Below, piece after piece: positions 1 to 8,043 of a stretch of 56,226 nt of DNA. The stretch spans positions 1 through 56,226 of the forward strand of contig QHVI01000036.1 in assembly GCA_003223515.1 (NCBI GenBank). The letters run 5' to 3'. The translations under genes were made by a program, and so were the position numbers. Every line of letters begins with the position of its first letter. The stretch's first letter is position 1. The DNA is from Candidatus Angelobacter sp. Gp1-AA117 (GTDB taxonomy: Bacteria > Acidobacteriota > Terriglobia > Terriglobales > Acidobacteriaceae). Below the pieces are notes generated by a model. It was not told the origin of the DNA. It made no database searches and saw nothing but the letters and a program-made list of their open reading frames with translations.

Positions 1-180
1 TCGTTGATGCGGCCGCAAAAACATCTGGGGCCGAGTTTGCCACCGGCTCTGGTTGGCCGCAAGAGGGTAGGTCTGCACTACATCGCTTTTCTGAATCTGG
101 GGATTGAGGATAAAAGACTTGTCACGATGACAACCTTAAAAATCGCGGAATTCAACCGCACCGTGACGAACTTCGGCTAG
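1..180 (+). CDS. 3' end of a protein gene cut by the window edge
   Basis: Frame 1 is open from the first base to a TAG at 178-180, giving about 59 residues that end KIAEFNRTVTNFG. The composition (GRKRVGLHYIAFLNLGIEDK) looks like ordinary protein rather than random translation. I do not recognise the family. The start lies outside the window, so the reading is supported only by open frame and composition. Confidence 0.4.
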   Translation, partial: SLMRPQKHLGPSLPPALVGRKRVGLHYIAFLNLGIEDKRLVTMTTLKIAEFNRTVTNFG

Positions 181-204
181 TGCTCTGACCGTGTGTTTTT
201 GGGA

Positions 205-299
205 CATAGCCAGCGAAGCTGGCGGCATTCTTCTAGCCCACAGCGCAAGCTGTGGGTAGAGAAATAGATAAGGAACAGAGCTGGCGAAGCCAGCGCCAT
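205..299. repeat. Three-hairpin intergenic repeat, copy 1
   Basis: Three short hairpins follow one another: GCCAGC-GAA-GCTGGC (209-223), CCCACAGC-GCAA-GCTGTGGG (237-256) and GCTGGC-GAA-GCCAGC (280-294). The linkers contain AGCCCAC before hairpin 2 and ACAGAGC at hairpin 3. The same plan, with different stem sequences, recurs at 1744-1824 and 3682-3762. It lies between the end of the partial gene and the SPFH gene and codes for nothing I can support. Confidence 0.7.
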
Positions 300-409
300 A
301 GCTTTTTTGCGATGGCAGATTCGGAAGCGCCTTACGGAGCCACGAGAAGCGCCGCCCCGGATCACAAAGCCAGGTGCTAATTGCTAGCTGCTAAGTGCTC
401 CAAATGCAA

Positions 410-462
410 CGGGGCACTTTCGAAGGACCTCTGGCCGTTAGATCCGTTTCGAAAGCGCCCCG
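410..462. repeat. Long inverted repeat upstream of the SPFH gene
   Basis: The arms 410-424 (CGGGGCACTTTCGAA) and 448-462 (TTCGAAAGCGCCCCG) are complementary at 14 of 15 positions, with a 23-base loop. There is no T-run on either side, so it is not an obvious intrinsic terminator. The rest of 300-737 holds no gene that I can see. Confidence 0.6.
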
Positions 463-737
463 ATGCGCGCCACTTCGTCTGTTACGTGTAATAGCACCCT
501 CAATGCCATTTCTGACACATTGAAAATAAAGCACTTACATGGTCAGTGTAGATTCTGGGCAGGTAGGAATTCCCTGTCTCTGAAAAATTTTCCTAGAGCA
601 TTCTCCCCACTGCCAGTACTCTACAGACAGATTCCCTGATCCAAGAATCAAACATTGTGGACGCAGACCGGCCATACCGTCCGGACTTGTGTGTCTGCAC
701 CACACGGGGAGTCACAACTCGTTAAGGAGAACCTCTC

Positions 738-1574
738 ATGCAATTTCAACACCCTGTGGGGCAAATCATCGATACTGGTGCATCCAAAGGAAAAGCCTTC
801 CTCGGAATCCTCGCTGTGCTCGTAGTTGTCATTTCACTATGGGCTTGCGTGGCCTACGTACCGCCCGGCCATGCCGGTATCCTGACCTTTTTTGGACGCG
901 TCACCGGTGAGGTGCTGCCTGAAGGAACTCATTTTGTCTCTCCCTTCAAAATCAATAATGTGCTCACCATTCGCACCCAATCCCAGGAAGAACATACCTC
1001 TACTCCTTCAAGTGAAGGTTTAAATCTTGAAATCGATACTTCCCTTATCTATCACCTGAATCCCGACAAGGCCTCCGAGGTCTTCCGCAGCATCGGCAGC
1101 AACTATTCCGCCACCATCGTTGAGCCGACTCTGCGCTCGGTCATCCGTGACACCACCGCCGGACACTCTGCCAATACTCTTTACTCCAGCTCCCGCAAGC
1201 AGGTGGAAGACGAGATCAAGACCAGCCTTCAGGCCTCCCTGGAACCCCGTGGCATCGTGATCGAAAACATCCTGCTGCGCGATATCCAGCTTCCGCACGC
1301 ACTGCGCGCCTCTATCGAAACCAAGCAGCAGGCCGAGCAGGAATCCCTGGCCATGAGTTTCCGCCTGCAAAAAGAACGCCAGGAAGCCGAAAGAAAGAGA
1401 ATCGAAGCCCAGGGCATTCACGACTTCCAGCAGATCGTTGCCCAGGGCATCAGCCCGCAACTGCTCGAATGGAAAGGAATCGAAGCGACAGAAGCCCTGG
1501 CGAAAAGCGCGAACACCAAGATCGTAATGATCGGAAACCAGAAGAACGGCCTGCCGCTGGTGCTGGGACAATAA
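738..1574 (+). CDS. SPFH/Band 7 (prohibitin-family) membrane protein
   Basis: A 278-residue membrane-anchored SPFH protein. A single hydrophobic segment (about residues 21-43) is followed by the typical GHAGILTFFGRVTGEVLPEG block at the start of the Band 7 domain (about 45-210), then a charged region rich in Glu, Lys, Arg and Gln (about 210-245) likely to form a coiled coil. Family members assemble into ring-like oligomers at the membrane and often regulate membrane proteases or organise microdomains. No FtsH or NfeD partner gene is adjacent, so the specific role is not evident. The start ATG is preceded by AAGGAG at 724-729 (GTTAAGGAGAACCTCTCATG). The gene appears monocistronic. Confidence 0.88.
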   Translation: MQFQHPVGQIIDTGASKGKAFLGILAVLVVVISLWACVAYVPPGHAGILTFFGRVTGEVLPEGTHFVSPFKINNVLTIRTQSQEEHTSTPSSEGLNLEIDTSLIYHLNPDKASEVFRSIGSNYSATIVEPTLRSVIRDTTAGHSANTLYSSSRKQVEDEIKTSLQASLEPRGIVIENILLRDIQLPHALRASIETKQQAEQESLAMSFRLQKERQEAERKRIEAQGIHDFQQIVAQGISPQLLEWKGIEATEALAKSANTKIVMIGNQKNGLPLVLGQ

Positions 1575-1671
1575 GTACCCAGCGGAGCCACAACCAAAAA
1601 CCTTTTAACCGCAGCGCAGCAGAGCCGCAACCAAAAACGAAAATCATTATGGAGCGCAGCCGCCCTCTGCT

Positions 1672-1862
1672 AATGCCACTTACTTAAGCATGGGACTGCT
1701 CAACAGCTTGGGAAAGAGCGCAGAAAAGGTCACGATAAGCCGAGCGCCGGAGGCGCGTGATTATTGAGCCCACGTCGGAAGACGTGGGAAAAGGTTGATC
1801 GAAGAACAGAGCCCCGTTAGGGGCGACACAATCAGGCTAAATTGTCTTAAGTAAGTGGCATT
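1672..1862. repeat. 191-bp MITE-like element with perfect 17-bp terminal inverted repeats
   Basis: The left end AATGCCACTTACTTAAG (1672-1688) is the exact reverse complement of the right end CTTAAGTAAGTGGCATT (1846-1862). The interior carries three hairpins: GCGCC-GGA-GGCGC (1744-1756), CCCACGTC-GGAA-GACGTGGG (1769-1788) and GCCCC-GTTA-GGGGC (1811-1824). There is no coding capacity. A second, right-truncated copy starts at 3611. The build suggests a small non-autonomous mobile element or a structured RNA repeat. Confidence 0.8.
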
Positions 1863-1922
1863 GGCCGCCCTCGGCTGCGAGGGATAAATCTTTCGTGAGT
1901 CGAGAAGAATTTGACGAACAGT

Positions 1923-2092
1923 ACCGCAGAGGACGCAAAGGGCGCAGAGGAATCTAAAAAAAACAAAAACCTTACCACTGATGAACTGATTCGCACTGAT
2001 CAATTCATTTGAGAGAAAGGGCGACGCATGGGGAACATGGGACCAACAAACGGCATCGCTTCCTCTGCGTTCTCTGCGGCCTTTGCGGTAGA
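1923..2092. repeat. Dispersed CGCAGAGG-type short repeats (two units)
   Basis: ACCGCAGAGGACGCAAAG (from 1923) and its inverted form CTCTGCGTTCTCTGCGG (from about 2062) belong to a short repeat built of 9-base steps. Other copies occur near 3863, 15226, 33331, 33991, 40409, 46746, 46997 and 51771, all outside genes. The stretch between the two units also holds an ATCAGTG-type repeat (about 1973-2012). No gene is visible here. Confidence 0.6.
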
Positions 2093-2160
2093 GATTTAAC
2101 TTCCCCGCAAGAAAGCCGCCGCGTAGCGTTCTTGGTGGCAGTGAAAGGATACTGCCCTGA

Positions 2161-2949
2161 ATGAAATCCGCTGCGAAAACCATCATCATTTGTGTACTCG
2201 CATTGATTGCTGTTGCCAGCCACGCCCAGGCAAAGCCAGACAACGCCGGCCAAGTTGCATGTCGCTTTGCCGGTGTCTCTTATCCGGAAGGAACAGTGAT
2301 CAACGGTGAACGCATTCCAGAACAGATGTGTGTTCGCGCCTCCAATCCCTCTCCTGCCGGTCAGGGCTATCATTCGGAGTGGATTCGCATGAGCAAAGAG
2401 GCCCAGGAACGCAGCAGCCAAATCATTACCCTGCCTGATGCTTCAGACAAAAACCTGAACTCCTTTTGCCGGCCCACGGCAGGCAAGAAAGAGGGGTCTT
2501 GCGGCTGTGAAGGCTCTTCGGATTTTCCCGCCGGTGCCATGGCGCGTTCCGGCAAAGGGGCAATGCAATGCGGTCAGAATGGCTGGCGGCCGCTGGTGAG
2601 CTGCGTCGCCCAGAATAAGGAATATCCCGAGGGCACGGTGATGCGAACACCAGACTCCAGCGAACAGATGTGCGCCCGTGTGGTGAATCTGCCTTTCGAC
2701 CCTCGTTCTCGTGAAACCCATCTGGATTGGGTGCGCACCAGCAAAGAACTGCGTGAGCGGAGCGCCAAATCTCTTGCCGTGATGCTCAATTCTATGTGTA
2801 AGCCGGCCCCGGCAAAACAAAGCGGATTCTGCGGCTGCGAGGGATTTTCCGATTTTGCTGCCAACAGCGTCATGCAGTCCGCCGACGGTCCCATCCGCTG
2901 CGAAAACGGGGAATGGAAACCCCTGAACAAAAGCTCCGCGCCGAAGTAG
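2161..2949 (+). CDS. Secreted Cys-rich protein with an internal tandem duplication
   Basis: A 262-residue protein with a clear signal peptide (residues 1-24, ending SHAQA). The mature part is two copies of a domain of about 110 residues (34-147 and 148-255). Both share YPEGTV, EQMC-R, W-R-SKE--ERS, a mid-domain Cys, CGCEG-SDF and a final Cys followed by W-PL. The even number and matched spacing of Cys suggest disulphides and an exported location. I do not recognise a named function. The YPEGTV...MC block resembles short secreted domains of unknown function. No convincing Shine-Dalgarno precedes the ATG. Confidence 0.75.
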   Translation: MKSAAKTIIICVLALIAVASHAQAKPDNAGQVACRFAGVSYPEGTVINGERIPEQMCVRASNPSPAGQGYHSEWIRMSKEAQERSSQIITLPDASDKNLNSFCRPTAGKKEGSCGCEGSSDFPAGAMARSGKGAMQCGQNGWRPLVSCVAQNKEYPEGTVMRTPDSSEQMCARVVNLPFDPRSRETHLDWVRTSKELRERSAKSLAVMLNSMCKPAPAKQSGFCGCEGFSDFAANSVMQSADGPIRCENGEWKPLNKSSAPK

Positions 2950-2966
2950 ACCCACAGGGGCGCAGC

Positions 2967-3350
2967 ATGAATGTTCGATCTAATCCTTCTGCGTTCTCTG
3001 ATATGGACGCCCCTGCTACTCCCGCCGACCTTCACTTGCTCCAGCAGGCTGAAAAGGCATTCGGCGGTCATCTTCCTCCAGGCTATCAGCCACTGGTGCA
3101 ACCTGCTGAAACCGTTGCAGCTGCGCCTCAGGCTGTTGATGGCCCCCTGCCCCATGCTTCTGAGATCATGGACAAGCTCATTTCCCCATCTTCCCAGACA
3201 AGCAGCGCACCGGCGAGCTCGGCTCAGTCCGTGGCTATGCACGTAAACGCTTCCTGCCGTTGTGACAGAAATACTTTGAGGATCTTCCTGAAGCGCTTTG
3301 TTCCACTTCTGAACCGGAACACGGAACAGCAACCGGAACAGCAGATGTGA
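2967..3350 (+). CDS. Hypothetical protein, low-complexity
   Basis: An open frame of 127 residues starting at ATG 2967, 17 bases after the preceding stop, with AGGGG upstream. It is rich in Ala, Pro, Ser and Gln (PATPADLHLLQQAEKAFGG) and ends NRNTEQQPEQQM. There is no signal peptide or recognisable domain. Composition and same-strand position behind the secreted protein favour a real gene, but the last part (GTTCCGTGTTCCG-like repeats near 3300-3390) could be intergenic repeat read in frame. Confidence 0.35.
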   Translation: MNVRSNPSAFSDMDAPATPADLHLLQQAEKAFGGHLPPGYQPLVQPAETVAAAPQAVDGPLPHASEIMDKLISPSSQTSSAPASSAQSVAMHVNASCRCDRNTLRIFLKRFVPLLNRNTEQQPEQQM

Positions 3351-3517
3351 AGCAGTGAAGGGACTTAACTCCAGTTGTTCCGTGTTCCGCTTCATCTCAG
3401 CCAATTCAAATGGAGGCTATAACCGTTGAAAATGCCGTATGTATCCGCCAGACCTGTAACCTGGCATGGCCTGTCCTAAGCTGAGCGAAGGAACTTCAGT
3501 CGTGCCAAAAAAGTTTA

Positions 3518-3609
3518 GACCCATCTCATAATGCGGTTAAGAGCATTGATGGGTGGAAGAGCGGGCCTTCAGGACCGCGGCGCAGTGCGAAAAGCTGATG
3601 GGCTTCACC
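3518..3609. repeat. CATCTCATAATGCG inverted-repeat element, truncated copy
   Basis: CCATCTCATAATGCG followed by GGGTGGAAGAGCGGGCC matches the element at 45494-45624 over most of its length. The match stops at GGGCTTCA, exactly where the AATGCCACTT element begins (3611). This copy therefore seems to have been interrupted or truncated by that element. Confidence 0.65.
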
Positions 3610-3610
3610 T

Positions 3611-3790
3611 AATGCCACTTGCTTTAGCGTGGACTGTTCATCAAACTTGGGAACAGAGGACGTGAAGGGCACGAGAACCAAGCGCCGGAGGCGCGTAATT
3701 ATTGAGCCCACGTCGGCAGACGTGGGTAAATGATAGGGTAAAGGCCAAAGCCCCGTAGGGGCGAAACAGCTTTACCGTACATTAAGGAGC
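3611..3790. repeat. AATGCCACTT three-hairpin element, second copy
   Basis: It begins AATGCCACTTGCTTTAGC and carries the same hairpins as the copy at 1672: GCGCC-GGA-GGCGC (3682-3694), CCCACGTC-GGCA-GACGTGGG (3707-3726) and GCCCC-GTA-GGGGC (3750-3762). The right terminal inverted repeat is degraded or missing, so the right boundary is approximate. The rest of 3791-3899 holds nothing that I recognise. Confidence 0.65.
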
Positions 3791-3899
3791 AGTCAGCACT
3801 CAGCTCCTAAACATTACCGTCAAGCTTACATACAATCCGAGCAGATGCGGCGTTTGGATTTATCGCGAAGGGCGCAGAGGAAGAAAAAGAAGAAAAGCG

Positions 3900-3919
3900 G
3901 GAAGGAGCTATTCCCTTCC
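3900..3919 (-). terminator. Probable intrinsic terminator of the first TonB receptor
   Basis: On the minus strand, GGAAGG...CCTTCC forms a 6-bp stem about 25 bases after the receptor stop codon. It is followed by a pyrimidine-rich CGCTTTTCTTCTTTTTC tract. The stem is short, so the call is tentative. Confidence 0.4.
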
Positions 3920-3943
3920 TGCCTTTTTTGCAGATTTGAATTG

Positions 3944-6900
3944 TCAGAAATTGACCTTCATGCCGAGCTGGACGATGCGTGGATCGCGCGCACTGTTTAC
4001 CTGGCCGAAGGTAGACGAACTCATGCTGGTGTTGATGCCGGTGTAGTTGGCGTGATTGAACACGTTGAAGGCTTCCAGCCGGAACTGCGAACCCACTCGT
4101 TCTGTGATCTTGAGGTTTTTGTAGAGCGAGAGGTCCCAGCGTCCGAAGCCGGGACCGCGCACCACGCCGCGGCCGGCAGTGCCGTCGTGGAACTGTCCGG
4201 CGGGAACGGCGGCGAAGGCGGAGGTGTTGAACCAGTTCACCAGCGTGTTGGGTGCAATATTGGGATTGCCAACCAGATCGGGACGAACGGCGCAGGGGCT
4301 GGCGCCCAGGCAGCCCTGCCCGGTGGGATCGGCGTCAAAGGGCGAACTTACTGTGAAGGGCAGTCCGCTCTGGTAGGTGATGATCCCGGCGAGTTCCCAG
4401 CCGCCGGCAAAGTGGCCAAGCACTCCCTGCTGCGACTTGAAGAAGGGCAGATCGTAGACGTAGTTGGCGGTGAAGACGTGACGGCGGTCCTGCTGTGACG
4501 GGCCGTAGTCGCAGGCGATGCAGTAGGAATCCTGCGGAGCGGTGCTGCGATCGGTCTGGTTATCGGTCAGCGATTTCGCCCAGGTATAAGCCACGTTGAC
4601 CAGAGAGTTGCCGTGGAAGCGCTTCTGCACGTTGACCTGCAGTGAGTTGTAGTTGGAATTGAAGATGGTTTCAATGGCATCAATTCCACCGTAGCCCAGG
4701 AACGGGCGAATCTGGTTGAGCAGCGGCGTGGTCGCTCCGGTAATGAACGCTCCCGGCTGGATGCAATTGGTGGTGATGGCTCCGCCGCACTGCCGGATTC
4801 GTGTGCGATAGGCGTTGGGCAGAGGCTGATTGATATCCATGATGCCGGGCAGGTGGGTGCCCTTGGAACCGTAGTAGCCTACGTCGAGCAGAAAGTCTTT
4901 GGCGAACTGGTATTGAGTATCGAGGCTCCACTGCTGCACATAAGGCGTGTGATAGGGAGTGGCGATGAGGCCGCGCACACGCGCCGGGCTGGTGGAAGGC
5001 GCAGCCACAGCGGCGTTGGCCGGATTATCGAGCGTGGTGTTGGGAATGTTTACCTGCGGATTGAGGGCCGGGTTGAGGAAGACATCATTCTCGGCGTTGC
5101 CGAAAAGAATGCTGTCATAGAAGATGCCGTAGCCGGTGCGGAAGGCCATCTTGCCATCCTTGAAAGGATCCCAGACCAGGCCGATGCGGGGAGCGAAGTT
5201 CTTATTGTCTTCGTTGGAAACCTTGTCACCGAAGGGCGAATTTTTGCCGGCAACGATGAATCCGTTGAGCGGATCGAAGCTGGCAGCGCGGGGACAAGTT
5301 GCGGCACTTATATCGATGCGGCCTGCCAGCGTAATGCAGGGCGACTTGTTCGGGTCATAAGCGCGCGGATCAAAATTGCTCAGCTTGTTGTTGGCGTCGG
5401 TCGGCTGGCGGAAATTGGAGTAACGCAATCCATAGGTCAGCGAGAGGTTGGACTTTACCCGGAACTCATCCTGGGCATAAAACTCAAACTGATTGGTGGA
5501 GATGATGGCGGTGAGGTCGACGGAATCCTGGCGGAAGTTGGAGGCGCGTCCGAGAAGAAAGTTGGACCAGACACGCTCAAACAGGGTGTTGCCGGCGGTG
5601 GGTTGTCCAGCGGTATTGATGGTGAAGATGCCCTGGTTGCCGTTACCGGAGTTTTCATTCTTGGTGTAGTGGTAGTACACGCCGCCGGCCTTGAAAGTAT
5701 GCCTGCCCATAATCTTCGTAAGGCCGCCAAAGACGCTGTGATTGGTATTGAAGTCGCGGTACGGGCCGGTGCCGCCGATTCCGGTGGGCGAGCCGGTAGC
5801 AGTACCAAAGCTGATGCTGGGAATACGGCCGAGTGTGCTGGTAAAGAGCAGTGGCACCTTAATATCAGGCGAGCCGGCAGGAGTGGCGATGCCGGTGAGG
5901 TCACTGGTGATTGCGCCGTAAGAGTATCCATAGCCGCCATCGAACAGCAGCGTGGGACTCAGCGTAGAGGTGGAGCGGATGCTGTACTGATGGCCGGGTG
6001 AATTCGTTGAAGTGGTGTTCACTCCGGGGAATCCGGTAATGCCGGTGAGCCCATTGAAGATGCCCAGAGGCTCGGTGGTGGGAATGCTGTCATGCAAATA
6101 CTTTCCTGTAATCGTCAGGCGCGGACCGAAGACGTGGTCAATCTTCAGCATTTCTTCACGGTAATTGAAGATGCTGCCAACCGTGGAACGGAACAGGTGA
6201 GGATCAGTGGCGTCATTGGCTGACGGCAGGTTGCCGAAGATGTCCTTAATATATTGCTGTGCGACCGGGCTGATGGAGGCAATCTGCTTGCCGGTGGCGG
6301 TGCAGGTTCCGCTGGCGTTGAAGGCCACACAGACATTGTCGGCGAACGTCCCGGAGCGTTCACCCGCAGTCGGCACAAATAAGTTGGGATTGGCGTAAGT
6401 GATGGTGCGGCGAAATTCCTCGGAGAAAAAGAAGAAGGTTTTGTCTTTGCCGGCGTTGTAGACGTGGGGAATGGTGAGCGGCCCACCCAGAGTCCAGCCG
6501 AAATTGTTGTAGCGCAGCGGAGGCCGGGGAACGGCCTTGGTGGGATCAGCAACGCGTTTGTTGAAAAAGTTGTTGGCCGTGAGCACATCGTTGCGGAAGA
6601 ACTCATAGGCGCGGCCATGAAGAGTATTCGTGCCCGAGGCGGTCACCACGTTGACCTGCGCGCCGCCGCTGCGGCCAAATTCCGGATCATAAGCGCCGCG
6701 CACGACCTTGAATTCACTGATTGCATCCACGCTGGGAAAGGAGATCAGGGTAAGGTTGGAGCCGCGGTCGACGTTGTCAAAGCCATCGATGGTCCAGTTG
6801 TTTTCGCTGGTGCGGGCTCCGTTGACGGAGAAGGTGATCACATTGGTGCCGATGGGCGCGAAGGCGCCGACATAAAGCTGATCAGTCGTCTGGCTGGAGG

Positions 6901-7402
6901 AGACACCCGGCAGCAGGGTAACGAGCTGCTCATAATTGCGGGTGTTGAGCGCCAGCTCCTGAATCTGGATTCCGGTTACGGTGCCTACAGCGGCAGCCGA
7001 CTGCAGATCGACCTGGACGGGATTGGCTTCTACGGTCACCGTTTCTCCGCTGGCGCCCACCTGGAGCGCAGTGCTGACCGTGAGTTTGTCATTCACGTTG
7101 AGTTCGATATTTTTTTGGACAAACTTCCTGAAGCCCGCAGCCTCGATGCTGACGGAATAATGCCCGATGGGAAGCAGGGGCGCAGAGTAATTGCCGGTTG
7201 CGTCAGTCTTGAGAGTGCGCACAGTCACGCCCGTGTCAGTATTGGTAACGGTCACAGTGGCATTGGGCACAACCGCGCCGGAAGAATCTTTCACGGTGCC
7301 GGCCATCGAGCCGGTAATGTTCTGGGCAGCAGCAGCAACAGCAATAGCAATGATAAGAAGGAGCAGAAGCAGACATCGACAGGAAACCTTTTTTAGAGAC
7401 AT
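3944..7402 (-). CDS. Oar-like TonB-dependent receptor with carboxypeptidase-regulatory domain
   Basis: An outer-membrane protein of 1152 residues. After a signal peptide (hydrophobic run, cleavage near AAAAAQ) comes a carboxypeptidase-D regulatory-like beta-sandwich (GTVKDSSGAVVPNATVTVTN, about residues 30-110). A plug domain follows (about 115-230, with VNGARTSENNWTIDGFDN), then a long beta-barrel ending LGMKVNF with the C-terminal Phe typical of barrel assembly. Acidobacteria encode many such receptors, usually assumed to import polymers or chelates. The substrate cannot be read from sequence, and no adjacent transport or degradation genes point to one. The start is set at ATG 7402 (MSLKKVS), 7 bases after GGGGGAA. 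An in-frame ATG 13 codons earlier lacks such a site and would put extra residues before the signal peptide. Confidence 0.9.
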   Translation of the reverse strand: MSLKKVSCRCLLLLLLIIAIAVAAAAQNITGSMAGTVKDSSGAVVPNATVTVTNTDTGVTVRTLKTDATGNYSAPLLPIGHYSVSIEAAGFRKFVQKNIELNVNDKLTVSTALQVGASGETVTVEANPVQVDLQSAAAVGTVTGIQIQELALNTRNYEQLVTLLPGVSSSQTTDQLYVGAFAPIGTNVITFSVNGARTSENNWTIDGFDNVDRGSNLTLISFPSVDAISEFKVVRGAYDPEFGRSGGAQVNVVTASGTNTLHGRAYEFFRNDVLTANNFFNKRVADPTKAVPRPPLRYNNFGWTLGGPLTIPHVYNAGKDKTFFFFSEEFRRTITYANPNLFVPTAGERSGTFADNVCVAFNASGTCTATGKQIASISPVAQQYIKDIFGNLPSANDATDPHLFRSTVGSIFNYREEMLKIDHVFGPRLTITGKYLHDSIPTTEPLGIFNGLTGITGFPGVNTTSTNSPGHQYSIRSTSTLSPTLLFDGGYGYSYGAITSDLTGIATPAGSPDIKVPLLFTSTLGRIPSISFGTATGSPTGIGGTGPYRDFNTNHSVFGGLTKIMGRHTFKAGGVYYHYTKNENSGNGNQGIFTINTAGQPTAGNTLFERVWSNFLLGRASNFRQDSVDLTAIISTNQFEFYAQDEFRVKSNLSLTYGLRYSNFRQPTDANNKLSNFDPRAYDPNKSPCITLAGRIDISAATCPRAASFDPLNGFIVAGKNSPFGDKVSNEDNKNFAPRIGLVWDPFKDGKMAFRTGYGIFYDSILFGNAENDVFLNPALNPQVNIPNTTLDNPANAAVAAPSTSPARVRGLIATPYHTPYVQQWSLDTQYQFAKDFLLDVGYYGSKGTHLPGIMDINQPLPNAYRTRIRQCGGAITTNCIQPGAFITGATTPLLNQIRPFLGYGGIDAIETIFNSNYNSLQVNVQKRFHGNSLVNVAYTWAKSLTDNQTDRSTAPQDSYCIACDYGPSQQDRRHVFTANYVYDLPFFKSQQGVLGHFAGGWELAGIITYQSGLPFTVSSPFDADPTGQGCLGASPCAVRPDLVGNPNIAPNTLVNWFNTSAFAAVPAGQFHDGTAGRGVVRGPGFGRWDLSLYKNLKITERVGSQFRLEAFNVFNHANYTGINTSMSSSTFGQVNSARDPRIVQLGMKVNF

Positions 7403-7441
7403 GTATTTTCCCCCACGCAAAGGAATAACCAGCACTTTCAA

Positions 7442-7882
7442 TTGGGCGAATTGTATCGACTGCGGTGCGTGAAATAAAGAAGAAAAAATACTCAGACAAT
7501 AGGATATCTTTGTTGTGGTGAAGGATCAAAAATACTCTAAGATGATCGGTCAGGTATTCCGATGTTGAAGTCATCACATCAGCGCAGGGGCCCAGAACAC
7601 TGGTGATTACATACTTCTATACTCATGCCTCGTCAAAACAACGGCAGAATACATCCCGGTATGGATGGAACGAGGAACTCTATACGAAGTTTACCTTCAC
7701 ACCAGAGAAGACCCGGCAGGACCGCAAGAACAAAAACAAATCAGGAGGCCCGGAAAACCTGACGTATTACGATCGCAGCATGAACGTCGAAACTCTGGGC
7801 CTGGGATGATTCATTGTCGCAATGACATCGTGGCGCTTCCGGCATTGGACTGATAAGACCAGGCAGCCGCGCAGGTGTTTTT
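7442..7882. other. Intergenic region upstream of the receptor and tRNA-Glu
   Basis: There is no convincing gene. Short open frames on both strands (for example 7603-7809) lack ribosome binding sites and have non-protein-like composition. The region should hold the promoter of the minus-strand receptor, but no clear -35/-10 pair stands out. Confidence 0.5.
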
Positions 7883-7912
7883 TTGACAGCCTGTTTTGCT
7901 GGCTGGTAGTAT
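7883..7912 (+). promoter_or_regulatory. Sigma-70-type promoter for tRNA-Glu
   Basis: TTGACA at 7883-7888 and TAGTAT at 7907-7912 are separated by 18 bases. The pair lies about 55 bases upstream of the tRNA 5' end on the same strand. The consensus -35 and position fit a tRNA promoter. Confidence 0.65.
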
Positions 7913-7965
7913 CAAAGTTGTCTGAAAGTCCCGCCGTCTGTAAGGAAATTCACCTTACAACCAGC

Positions 7966-8043
7966 GTCCCCGTCGTCTAGCCCGGCCTAGGACATCGCCC
8001 TTTCACGGCGGTAACACGGGTTCAAATCCCGTCGGGGACGCCA
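7966..8043 (+). tRNA. tRNA-Glu (anticodon TTC), CCA encoded
   Basis: A full cloverleaf can be drawn. The acceptor stem GTCCCCG/CGGGGAC is 7966-7972/8033-8039, the anticodon arm TCGCC-CTTTCAC-GGCGG has TTC at 8002-8004, and the T arm contains GGTTCAAATCC. The discriminator is G at 8040 and CCA at 8041-8043 is genomically encoded. The sequence resembles E. coli tRNA-Glu closely. Its 3' end coincides with the apparent left boundary of the integrative element, and the serine recombinase on the other strand reads into it and stops inside the anticodon loop. Confidence 0.97.

Noticed and set aside
3845-7396. Long plus-strand open frames opposite the first TonB receptor (for example 4853-6001)
   Set aside because: They mirror the receptor's codon pattern in GC-rich DNA, lack ribosome binding sites and give Gly/Ala/Val-rich shadow protein.
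7603-7853. Short plus-strand frames upstream of tRNA-Glu
   Set aside because: Overlapping frames of low-complexity charged residues with no ribosome binding site.
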